A DNA stretch of 48,121 nucleotides, taken from IMG/VR virus record IMGVR_UViG_3300009551_000060, positions 1-48,121 of that record. One strand, written 5' to 3'. The translations under genes were made by a program, and so were the position numbers. The stretch's first letter is position 1. Every line of letters starts with the position of its first letter. The notes beneath the pieces are model-generated. The model worked only from the letters and a program-made list of their open reading frames with translations, had not been told where the DNA came from and made no database searches. Source of the stretch: a virus. This document shows, piece after piece, positions 30,472 to 39,078 of this stretch.

Positions 30472-30815
30472 TGCCGGCTCGTCGCATCCGTCGTCCTGGT
30501 CCGCGTAGCCAGCTACTGACTGGCACGCAGCTGACCACCGATCCCGACGCTGGTGCGCGACTGCTCAGCGATCTCTCGTCGGCGCACCAGGAGCTCGAGC
30601 GTCGTGTCGAGCCACGTGCCATCTTCGCGGTCGACCTCCCCGTCGGTGCGACGCGCATCAATCACAAGCTCGGCCGCAAGGCTCGGCATGTCGCGATCGG
30701 GCCGACGACCGCCGATGCCACCTGGGCGTGGGCGTGGGCGAACGACGGCGACGCCACGGTGGTGATCACGACGGTTGGTGTCCCGCAGACCGCAGCAAGT
30801 GTGGAGGTGACATGA
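30471..30815 (+). CDS. Small virion-region protein
   Basis: 114 residues. A basic N-terminus, then DLSSAHQELERRVEPRAIFAVD and a beta-rich second half (GATRINHKLGRKARHVAIGP). It starts on the last base of the adaptor stop codon. Possibly a small tail or fibre-attachment protein. Confidence 0.6.
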   Translation: MPARRIRRPGPRSQLLTGTQLTTDPDAGARLLSDLSSAHQELERRVEPRAIFAVDLPVGATRINHKLGRKARHVAIGPTTADATWAWAWANDGDATVVITTVGVPQTAASVEVT

Positions 30816-31861
30816 CCACGCCGATGAATCTCAACTACCCGATCGACCACGGGGACGTGGATATCTGGGGGCCGTTGGTCAACACGGCACTGTCGACGGT
30901 GGAGGTGCACAACCACACGACGGGACAGGGCAATCCGATCCCGGCGGCGGCTCTGCAGATCAACGCCGACGTCTCGTGGTCGTTTGCCGGCACGAACTAC
31001 GCGATCAAAGACCTGCGCGCGATCGACCTGACGCCAGTGGCGGCCTCGACGGTCGTTGGTCTCGCCGATGCGTTCTTTGCAAACAGCGACGACAGCAACG
31101 AGCTGTACTACCGGAGCCACACCGGCACGAACATCAAGATCACGAACAGCGGGGCGCTCAATGTCTCGATCGTCGGCGGTATCGGTGGCGACTACTCCAG
31201 CGTCGGCGCGCTGCTGTCCTACGACGACGCGACACGCCGGTATCTACTCCAGCAGGAGGGCTCGCCACGACCGTGGGCGGGGCTAGCGACGGCGGACATC
31301 GACCTGTATCAGAAGGCTGCGAGCATCGTTAACAAGGTGACGCTCAAGAGCCCGGCAGCGCTAGCGGCGAGCTACGCGGTGACGTGGCCCGCGGCCCTGC
31401 CGGCAACGACGGCGACACTACGGATGGACGTTGCGGGCGCGCTAAGTGTTAGTCCGACGACATTCACCCTACTTATCCCCGCGTCGGCCGCAAACGCGGT
31501 CAACGGTAGTACGAGCACGCGCGGTTCGTTTGGCTGGACGATTCTCGACGCTGTATCTATTGTGTATCCGATTGCACTGGACGCAGGATGCAAGATTACG
31601 GGATGGAAGTTCTTTGCCGGTAAGACAACGAACAACACCAAGACGCTGACCGCGACATTGTTGGAGCTTGTTGAGCCGTCGACGTCAAACACGATCGATA
31701 CGCTCACGAATAGCGCAAATGCACCGGGGGCGATCACGCTCAGCAATACGGGCTTAGCCAAGACGCTCGCAGTCGGTGCGCAGTATTACGCGACGTTTCA
31801 GGGGACCACCACCGCAGGCGACACGGTCGCCCATCTCGAGGTCACGTACACGCGACCGTAG
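30812..31861 (+). CDS. Putative tail fibre protein
   Basis: 349 residues from ATG 30812. The N-terminus (MTTPMNLNYPIDHGDVDIWG) and the VEVHNHTTGQGNPIPAAALQ segment are typical of fibre proteins that begin with an attachment domain and an HxHxxGxGxxI-like turn. The rest is repetitive Thr/Ala/Ser-rich beta sequence. A receptor-binding role is probable but not shown. It ends TAG two bases before the nozzle gene. Confidence 0.65.
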   Translation: MTTPMNLNYPIDHGDVDIWGPLVNTALSTVEVHNHTTGQGNPIPAAALQINADVSWSFAGTNYAIKDLRAIDLTPVAASTVVGLADAFFANSDDSNELYYRSHTGTNIKITNSGALNVSIVGGIGGDYSSVGALLSYDDATRRYLLQQEGSPRPWAGLATADIDLYQKAASIVNKVTLKSPAALAASYAVTWPAALPATTATLRMDVAGALSVSPTTFTLLIPASAANAVNGSTSTRGSFGWTILDAVSIVYPIALDAGCKITGWKFFAGKTTNNTKTLTATLLELVEPSTSNTIDTLTNSANAPGAITLSNTGLAKTLAVGAQYYATFQGTTTAGDTVAHLEVTYTRP

Positions 31862-31863
31862 CC

Positions 31864-34800
31864 ATGCCGATTCAGAAGCAAGCCATAGCGATTACGTTTT
31901 CGGGGGGCCTGGAAACGAAACAAGATTCAAAGCAAGTCCCGACGACTAAGCTTCTCGATCTTCAAAACGCGACCTTCATCAAAGCCACGACCCTCGCGAA
32001 GCGCAACGGCTATCGCGCGCTCGGTCGTCAGCGCGACACGAATGCAGCCGTCATCACCGGCACGCGTGGCCTCGGTAAGCGTGACTCCGAGCTACTCCTC
32101 TTCAGCGACGACGCCTGTTTCTCGTATCGTCCGTCCTTCGACAACTGGTCGCTCGTCGGCGAGGTAGCGTCTGTGGTCGCGACTGACGACCCGATCGCGC
32201 GTACCGGCACCGCGCAGACGATTCCGGACATCGCCGACAACGGGGGCGCTCGCGTCGTCGCGTGGGAGGACAGCCGCGGCGGGGTTTGGTGCTCGGTCGT
32301 CGAGGCGACTACGGGGCGCATCCTGCTTGCACAACGCCAGCTCGACGCGAGCGGCATCAGTCCGCGTTGCGTCGCCGCAGGGACGACCCTGCTCGTCTTG
32401 TGGCTGAACGTATCCCAGGGACGCATCTGGGCGGCGATCGTCAACCCGGTCAATCCCGAGGCGATTCCGCCCAGCGTCATCGTCACTGAAGACCTGAGCA
32501 AAACGAACCCTGTTTACGACGCCGAGCCGACGACGCTCTTTCCGACGCAGGCACCCGCCATCCTCGTCTGGGCGCAGAGCGGCGGCGGCTATCGACTCGG
32601 CTACCTGACCGGGGCTGGTGTCCTCGGTTCGCCCACGAACGGTCTGCCGAGTGTCGCGACCGAAGACCCGACAAACGCATTCGACGGCCCGGTCTGCGTC
32701 TCGTCGTCCGCGTCGACGATCGCGGTCGGTTACTGCGATGCCGGCGACGGCACGACGATGAACTTTCACACGCCGAGCTCGCTGGTGCGCTTTGGCACCG
32801 CGGTCGTCAGTGCGACGCTTCCTGGATCGACCTGGGCGCGCATCACGTGCGGCCTCGATGGCGCGGGCGTTTGCTGGTGGGCCAACGAGTCGCAGGAGGT
32901 CGACGACTCGGCGCGCAACCTCATCATCTCAGGGCAAACGACGGCAGCGGCGAGTCCGGTCACGAGCGGCATCACGACGCTTCGCGGACATGGGCTTATC
33001 TCGCGAGCGTTTGTCGACAACGGCCAGGTCTACGCCGCTGTCGCGCACGGTGTCGTCTTCTTCCCGTATGTCGCGATCGTCAAACTGTCGGCGACGAACG
33101 GCATCGCTGGCGGTAATACGGTCGCGGTCGGGCGCCTGCTCGCTGGCGAATCGACCGGCCTCGGTATTCGCCGCCTTGGCGTGGGCAGCTACCAGCTCAC
33201 GCGCCACGTCTCGAGCGTGTTGTCGTCGGGACGTCAGCACCTCGTAGCGCTCTGCAACCGCATCCAGCTCGAATCCGCCAGCGGCGATCAGTTCGGCGAG
33301 TCGGGCATTCGTATCGCAACGCTCGACTTCGACCACGACGGTGCCTACCAGACGTCGCAGCTCGGTCGGAATCTCTACCTCGGCGGTGCGATTCCGCAGT
33401 GCTATGATGGAGACAAGTGGACTGAAGCGGACTTTCACTGCGCGCCGGATGTCGGCGTCAGCCAGAGCACCGGGGCTGTGCAGACGATTGCGACGACGGC
33501 GCTCGCCAGTGGTGGTCTCGCGGCGGGCACGTACGGCTACAAGTTCATCTACGAGGACGTCGACTCCCAGGGCGAGATCCATCCCGGTGCGGTCAGCGTC
33601 GAGGTCAACATCGTCGTCGACTCCGATGGCGGACCCGTGTCGATCGCGATTCCGACGTGCCGACTCAGCAACCGCCGCGCGATTCGCATCGGCGTTTTCC
33701 GCTCGCCCAAGAACCAGACGGGTGATCCAGAATCGATTCCGTTCTATCGCGTGTCGGGTCTCGATCCGAACGTGCAGACCGGCAACAACCGGTTCGTCGC
33801 TAACGATCCGACAGTCGATACGGTCACGTTTATCGACAACCTTGACGACTCGCTGTTGATCGAGCGTGAGCCGCTCTACACCAACGGCGGCATCCTCAGC
33901 AACGATCCGCCTCCGATGGCTGGCGATATCCTCGTCGGCGGCAAATCGCGGCTGTACTGGACCGATCAGGGCGACCGCAACAAGGTCTTCTTCAGTCAAG
34001 AACTGCGCGACGACACCGCCGCGGAGATGCCCGAAGGCAACTCGATCCGTATCGATCCGTTCGGTGGCGACATCACCGGCATCGGCACGATCGACGGAAC
34101 CACGATCGTCTTCAAGGAAGCGTGCATCTTCATGTTCGGTGGACCCGGACCGGATGCCGACGGCGGACTTACATCGCAGAACGCGTTCTCGCCGCCCCAG
34201 CTCCTGACCTCTGACGTTGGCTGCGTCGCGCCCGCGAGCATCACCTCGACGCCGCTCGGCGTGACGTTTCAGTCCGCTAAGGGACTCAAGCTGATCGGCC
34301 GCGACCTCCAGGTGACCGACATCGGCTCGTCGGTCTATGCGTACAAGGACCAGACGATCACGCGCGCGACGCTCCTGCCCGATCGTCATCAAGTCGTGTT
34401 CCTGACCGACGCAGGGCGGACGCTGCTGTTCGACTACGAGCATCAGCAGTGGTCGACGTATACCAACCACGAAGGTCTCGATGCAGTCGTGGTCGACAAC
34501 GTCTACTACTACCTGCGTACCGATGGCCGCGTGTTCCAGGAAACGCCCGGCATCTACAAAGACGACAACAGTCACATCAAGATGGTGATCGAAACGGCCT
34601 GGATCAAGATGCTGGGCTACCTGCAGGGCTGGCAGAAGATTCTCCGCGCGAAGTTCATCGGCGCGTACAAGTCTGAGCACGTGCTGCGCGTGCGCATGCG
34701 GCTCGATTATCAGGACGGTTACTCGACGCCCGTTGACAATCCTGTCGACGACAACTACGACCCGCATCTGTACGGAGCGGAAACGTACGGCACCGGGCCG

Positions 34801-35376
34801 TACGGCGGCGCGTTGGACTCGGGAACCGTCTATCAGCGGTCGATTCACATCAACCGCCGCTGCCAGTCGATCTCGTTCCTGATCGAGGACGTCGAGGGCA
34901 CAACGACGACGAGCGTTGCCGCAGTGGCCGCATCAGCGACGTTGCCGATCGCCGGCAGCGGGACGGTCGTGCAGTGGAACACGCCTGGCGTCGTCGGCAA
35001 CTCGCAGTCGATTCAGTGCTTCGGCGATCAGGTCGGGGGCGTTACATCCTTCGACGTCCTCGGTGGAGTGCAGACCTTGCGATACACGCCGACGCCGGAC
35101 GCGCGCGCAAATACATCGGCGTCTATCGAGAGCAACATTGCCAGCGTGCAACCGCCTTTTGGACCAGTGCAGTTCTCGGTCAAGACGCATGACCCGAATG
35201 CATCGCAAACGTTCTCTTCGACGGCTCCTACCGGAGTCGTGTTCTTCAGTGGTGGCGCCGAGGCATACGCCTACACAACTGACAATTTCGGTGCCGCTTT
35301 CGAATTAAGTGAGTTATTGCTTACAGGCGGTCCACTCTTGCCGGATGCCCCTCTGGGGGCGGATAGGAATCAGTAG
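31864..35376 (+). CDS. Large tail nozzle protein (tail tubular protein B/gp12-like)
   Basis: 1170 residues, the longest gene here. It starts MPIQKQAIAITFSGGLETKQ, continues as repeated beta-strand blades (for example NGYRALGRQRDTNAAVITGT, KGLKLIGRDLQVTDIGSSVY, DRHQVVFLTDAGRTLLFDYE) and includes a central segment SRLYWTDQGDRNKVFFSQ. This is the build of beta-propeller nozzle proteins that close the podovirus tail. Its order after the adaptor agrees. Confidence 0.75.
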   Translation: MPIQKQAIAITFSGGLETKQDSKQVPTTKLLDLQNATFIKATTLAKRNGYRALGRQRDTNAAVITGTRGLGKRDSELLLFSDDACFSYRPSFDNWSLVGEVASVVATDDPIARTGTAQTIPDIADNGGARVVAWEDSRGGVWCSVVEATTGRILLAQRQLDASGISPRCVAAGTTLLVLWLNVSQGRIWAAIVNPVNPEAIPPSVIVTEDLSKTNPVYDAEPTTLFPTQAPAILVWAQSGGGYRLGYLTGAGVLGSPTNGLPSVATEDPTNAFDGPVCVSSSASTIAVGYCDAGDGTTMNFHTPSSLVRFGTAVVSATLPGSTWARITCGLDGAGVCWWANESQEVDDSARNLIISGQTTAAASPVTSGITTLRGHGLISRAFVDNGQVYAAVAHGVVFFPYVAIVKLSATNGIAGGNTVAVGRLLAGESTGLGIRRLGVGSYQLTRHVSSVLSSGRQHLVALCNRIQLESASGDQFGESGIRIATLDFDHDGAYQTSQLGRNLYLGGAIPQCYDGDKWTEADFHCAPDVGVSQSTGAVQTIATTALASGGLAAGTYGYKFIYEDVDSQGEIHPGAVSVEVNIVVDSDGGPVSIAIPTCRLSNRRAIRIGVFRSPKNQTGDPESIPFYRVSGLDPNVQTGNNRFVANDPTVDTVTFIDNLDDSLLIEREPLYTNGGILSNDPPPMAGDILVGGKSRLYWTDQGDRNKVFFSQELRDDTAAEMPEGNSIRIDPFGGDITGIGTIDGTTIVFKEACIFMFGGPGPDADGGLTSQNAFSPPQLLTSDVGCVAPASITSTPLGVTFQSAKGLKLIGRDLQVTDIGSSVYAYKDQTITRATLLPDRHQVVFLTDAGRTLLFDYEHQQWSTYTNHEGLDAVVVDNVYYYLRTDGRVFQETPGIYKDDNSHIKMVIETAWIKMLGYLQGWQKILRAKFIGAYKSEHVLRVRMRLDYQDGYSTPVDNPVDDNYDPHLYGAETYGTGPYGGALDSGTVYQRSIHINRRCQSISFLIEDVEGTTTTSVAAVAASATLPIAGSGTVVQWNTPGVVGNSQSIQCFGDQVGGVTSFDVLGGVQTLRYTPTPDARANTSASIESNIASVQPPFGPVQFSVKTHDPNASQTFSSTAPTGVVFFSGGAEAYAYTTDNFGAAFELSELLLTGGPLLPDAPLGADRNQ

Positions 35377-35378
35377 CC

Positions 35379-36344
35379 ATGGACTTCAACTGGTATGACG
35401 CGATTCCAGGTGTCGGCCCTGTCGATATGGCCTGGCAGGGCGGAAAGCAACTGTTCGATTCGACCGGACTGCCGACGCAGTATCCGGACCGCAATCAGAT
35501 CATGCAGCAGATCAACGCGGGACTCGGCCGTCAGGCTCCGACCGTTGACACGTCGCAGTCTGACTACTGGCGCAGTCTGCAGCAGCAGAACGCACAGAAC
35601 CTGATGGGCATCGCGTCGGGCCAGAAGCAGGGCGCAGGAGAGCTCGCGGCGCAACGTCAGGTTCAGAACGCCATCGCAGGTCAGCAAGGAATGGCCAACA
35701 TGGCTCGAGGTGGCGCGAACGCCGGTATGGCGTTCCGTCAGGCTGCGCGCAACCAAGCCGGCATCGGCCTCGCGGGCGCCGGCCAAGCCCAGCAGGCTGC
35801 GCTCGGCGATCAGCAGATGGCGTATGGCCAGCTCAACGGACTCATGCAGGGCGCGCGCGGTCAGGACCAGGCCAACGCGTTCGCGAACCAGAACGCTCAG
35901 ATGGGCCAGCAGCAGGCGTGGCTCCAGTATCTGTCGCAACTGACCGGCATGGATGCGAATCAGCTCGCGGCACAGGTCGCAGCGAAGCAGTCGCAGAATC
36001 AGTTGCTCGGCGGGCTCGTCGGGCAAGCTGGACAGATCGGCGCGACCGCGGCGATGGCCTCCGACGAACGTCTCAAGACGGACATCTCCGATGCCGGCGA
36101 CGAGACGGACGAGATGCTTCGCTCGATCATGCCCAAGCGCTACACGTACAAGGACCAGAATAAGCACGGCGTCGGATCGCGCGTCGGGATTATGGCGCAG
36201 GACCTGGAGCGCTCGAAGGCCGGTCGCGACGTCGTGCGCAACACGGCCGGCGGCAAGATGCTCGACGTCAACGCTGCGATCAGCGCGGCTCTGGCTGGCG
36301 TCGGTCGTCTCGACGAGCGACTCCGCAAGGTGGAAGGCAAGTAG
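35379..36344 (+). CDS. Helical virion protein with C-terminal S74 autoprocessing chaperone domain
   Basis: 321 residues. Residues 35-225 are rich in Gln, Ala and Gly and probably helical, like injected internal proteins. From 228 the sequence is SDERLKTDISD ... KRYTYKD ... SRVGIMAQDLE ... MLDVNAAISAALAGV, an intramolecular chaperone (Peptidase S74) domain. S228 and K233 occupy the places of the Ser/Lys dyad that cleaves this domain off in endosialidases. The domain would trimerise, then be released. Confidence 0.75.
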   Translation: MDFNWYDAIPGVGPVDMAWQGGKQLFDSTGLPTQYPDRNQIMQQINAGLGRQAPTVDTSQSDYWRSLQQQNAQNLMGIASGQKQGAGELAAQRQVQNAIAGQQGMANMARGGANAGMAFRQAARNQAGIGLAGAGQAQQAALGDQQMAYGQLNGLMQGARGQDQANAFANQNAQMGQQQAWLQYLSQLTGMDANQLAAQVAAKQSQNQLLGGLVGQAGQIGATAAMASDERLKTDISDAGDETDEMLRSIMPKRYTYKDQNKHGVGSRVGIMAQDLERSKAGRDVVRNTAGGKMLDVNAAISAALAGVGRLDERLRKVEGK

Positions 36345-36889
36345 TGTCCTCCGCGGCGGAATACGGCGGCATTCCGGTCGGCAATGCGCCGATCGCTCCG
36401 GTCACAGTCGCGCCGGTCGTGACCCCGGCTGGTCCGGCGATTGTCGTTCCGCCCGCGGTCGCCGCCGGATTCTCGCCCAAGCCTGCCGTGACGAATCCTG
36501 TCGTCGCGTCCAAGTCGGTCATCCCGTATCAGACCGCGCTGACTCCTGCCGAAGATATGGCGTTTCAGCACTGGGTCGCCATGAACAAGATCCCATTCGA
36601 TCCGTCGCCTGCAGCCGACTACGACATGCGCGGCTACTGGAAGGCGCAGCAGATGGGCGACCCGCGCGCGAAGCAGGCCGACAACAAGCACTTCCCGGAC
36701 ACGTGGAAGACGCCGTATCACGACACGTTCAGCAACGAGTCGATGTATGCGACGCCGCTCGCGCCGCACTGGGAAGGCGATCGGTTGGTTGACTGGCGCG
36801 GAAACGTGCTCGTCGATGAGGGGCCGCCTGCGGCACCGCCGTCGCACAACGACGTCTACCTGCAGTCCCCGAAGGGAGCGGATCGCTAA
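36344..36889 (+). CDS. Virion-associated protein (DYDMRGYW type)
   Basis: 181 residues from GTG 36344, which shares one base with the previous TAG. A Pro/Val/Ala-rich N-terminus (1-65) precedes SPAADYDMRGYWKAQQMGD, HFPDTWKTPYHDTFSNESMY and a WEGDRLVDWRGNVLVDE end. This DYD(M/L)RG ... FPDTWK-P-H-TFS-ES(I/M)Y pattern recurs in phage structural clusters; its function is not known. Confidence 0.75.
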   Translation: MSSAAEYGGIPVGNAPIAPVTVAPVVTPAGPAIVVPPAVAAGFSPKPAVTNPVVASKSVIPYQTALTPAEDMAFQHWVAMNKIPFDPSPAADYDMRGYWKAQQMGDPRAKQADNKHFPDTWKTPYHDTFSNESMYATPLAPHWEGDRLVDWRGNVLVDEGPPAAPPSHNDVYLQSPKGADR

Positions 36890-39078
36890 TGGGCTGGTAC
36901 CAAGGTCCGACGGGTTACGGCGCGATGCTGCCCGACTCGGTCTATCCGGGCGCGTCACAGGAGCCTCCGCCGCCGCAGGATTTTCAGTATGGGTTGCCGC
37001 CCGAGGTACTCGCGCAGATTCAAGGCGCGCAGCCGGCGAACGATGCAGCGCCGCCTGATGCTGCAGTCGGCGGCGGATCGATCCGTGGCCCCGCGCTCGC
37101 GGCTGGACTCGATCGCGCGCAACAGATCTCGATGGGGCAGTCGCCAAGCGACAAGCCGATCGAGTTCGAGCCGGACTACGCCGGTCAGGGCGCGAACCCG
37201 AACGGGTATCAAGCGCTGCCGCCTGAAGTGCTGGCGCGTGTGCAGGGGCAAGCGGCGCCGGCGCAGACCGCCGAGCAGCTCCCGATGCCTGTCGTCGATG
37301 CAATCAGCGGTGTCGACGGAGGCGCGATCCCGGCGGTCCGCAGAGATCCGACGCCGCCGATCGGCTCGGCCCAAGACGCGCTCGCGGCCATGGACCAGTC
37401 CGGTCAGGCGCAGCAGCGCGGATACCAAGTCGCGGAGGACGAAGCCGACACGACCTCGGGTATCAAGGACAAGGCGCTCGCCGAAGCAGAGCGCCAGCGC
37501 GCAGAGAACGCTAAGGCGGAGGCGGCTCATCAGGCCGAGATGCAGCGCAACTATCAGCAGCTCAGCACTGCGATCGACGCGCGCAATGCGATGACGATTG
37601 ATCCGAACCGCAAGTGGAACAACCTTGGCACCGGACAGAAGATCCTCGCCGGTATCGGCGTCGCGTTATCCGGAGTCGGCCAAGCGATCGGCGGCCACGG
37701 ACAGGATCCGAACCTCGGCATCAAGGTCATCCACGACGCGATCAAAGACGACGTCGACGATCAGTTGCGCCAGCGCGACCTCGCGACGCAGGGGATCGAG
37801 GGGCAGAAGCAGAAGATCGGCGCATATGACGACCTGATGAAGAACGACGCTGGGCAGCGCGCGGCGCTCATGGCCGACGGTCTCGAAAGCGCAGCACAGC
37901 AGATCGACGCGGCTGCGGCGAAGTACACGAGCCCGCAGCTCAAGGCGAAGGCACAGGATGCGGCGGCTCAGCTGCGGCTCGCGAAGAATCAGTACGTCGC
38001 GCAGGGTGCAGCGGCACAGGCCGGATACAACCTGAAGGTCGCGGAGGTGAATCAGAAGGCTCTCAAGGAGCAGCAAGAGGCCGACGACAAAGCGCAACAG
38101 CGAGCCGAGACCGCTCGTCACAACAAGGCGGACGAGGGGCTCGGCTGGGGTCGTCTCAGCATGGAAGACAAGTGGAAAGCATCCGAGGAGGCTGACAAGA
38201 AAGCCGACAAGGAAGGTGCGCGCGAGGTCGGGGGCGTCAATCCGCAGCCCGTCAAGGACGACAAGGGCAACGTGGTTGGCTACAAGGCCGACGTCGAGCG
38301 CAATCGCGACGGCACGCCGGTTCGCTTCGCGTCGGATGACGAAGCCAAGCAGGCACGCACGGTACGCAGCGCAACGATGCAGTTTGTTCACGCCGTGGAC
38401 TCGCTGCGTGCAATCCGTGGTGGCGCTGGCTGGACCAGCGACACGCTCAAGAGCAAGGCGTGGCAGGACAGCAAGGCCGAATATACGCAGAGCCTCTTGG
38501 CCCTGCAGAAATCTCACGGCCTGTCGCGACTGTCGGAAGAGGACGTAAAGATGCTGCACGGTCTCGAGGGCGATCTCGATGACCCGACGAGACTCCTCGA
38601 CATCCTTCCGGGTCTCGAGCGGGCACGTCTCGTCTCAGTCCGTAACCTCGAAGACGAGTACAACAGTCAGCCCGGCAACGACGTCAAGCTCAACATTCCT
38701 GATCAGGTCGGGGCGCAGGAAGCCAAGAGCACCAAAGAACAGCTCGCCCACGAGCGTTTGCTCAAGTGGCAGACCAACTCATACGGGTACGGTCAGCCGA
38801 TCGACAACGCGATGCAGTACTATCCGAACCTGCCGCACGAGCAGGCACTGGACCGCGCACGCCAGGACGTGCACGGATTCTCCGACGAGCAACAACAGTA
38901 CGTCGACACGCTAGCCGGCAAGGCGAAGACCGACGCCGATTCCCTGACTGCGCTGCGCACGATCGCGGAGACCGCCGACAGTCCCGGATTGCGTGAATAC
39001 GCGCAATCGAAGATGCCTGCGCCGACTCCTGCACCAACTCCGACTACGACGAGACCACCGACGACGAAGTTCAAGTAA
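36889..39078 (+). CDS. Putative internal virion (DNA ejection) protein
   Basis: 729 residues. Pro/Ala/Gln-rich N-terminus containing an internal repeat (YGLPPEVLAQIQGAQPA near 39 and ALPPEVLARVQGQAAPA near 108), then long coiled coils (about 180-420) around a glycine-rich membrane-like stretch ILAGIGVALSGVGQAIGG (about 248-265), and a helical C-terminus. Size and place fit the gp15/gp16-like proteins ejected into the host. The start ATG overlaps the preceding TAA. Confidence 0.65.
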   Translation: MGWYQGPTGYGAMLPDSVYPGASQEPPPPQDFQYGLPPEVLAQIQGAQPANDAAPPDAAVGGGSIRGPALAAGLDRAQQISMGQSPSDKPIEFEPDYAGQGANPNGYQALPPEVLARVQGQAAPAQTAEQLPMPVVDAISGVDGGAIPAVRRDPTPPIGSAQDALAAMDQSGQAQQRGYQVAEDEADTTSGIKDKALAEAERQRAENAKAEAAHQAEMQRNYQQLSTAIDARNAMTIDPNRKWNNLGTGQKILAGIGVALSGVGQAIGGHGQDPNLGIKVIHDAIKDDVDDQLRQRDLATQGIEGQKQKIGAYDDLMKNDAGQRAALMADGLESAAQQIDAAAAKYTSPQLKAKAQDAAAQLRLAKNQYVAQGAAAQAGYNLKVAEVNQKALKEQQEADDKAQQRAETARHNKADEGLGWGRLSMEDKWKASEEADKKADKEGAREVGGVNPQPVKDDKGNVVGYKADVERNRDGTPVRFASDDEAKQARTVRSATMQFVHAVDSLRAIRGGAGWTSDTLKSKAWQDSKAEYTQSLLALQKSHGLSRLSEEDVKMLHGLEGDLDDPTRLLDILPGLERARLVSVRNLEDEYNSQPGNDVKLNIPDQVGAQEAKSTKEQLAHERLLKWQTNSYGYGQPIDNAMQYYPNLPHEQALDRARQDVHGFSDEQQQYVDTLAGKAKTDADSLTALRTIAETADSPGLREYAQSKMPAPTPAPTPTTTRPPTTKFK

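Noticed and set aside
32929-34848. 639-codon minus-strand frame opposite the nozzle gene
   Set aside because: Same shadow composition, no ribosome binding site, and fully inside a well-supported plus-strand gene.
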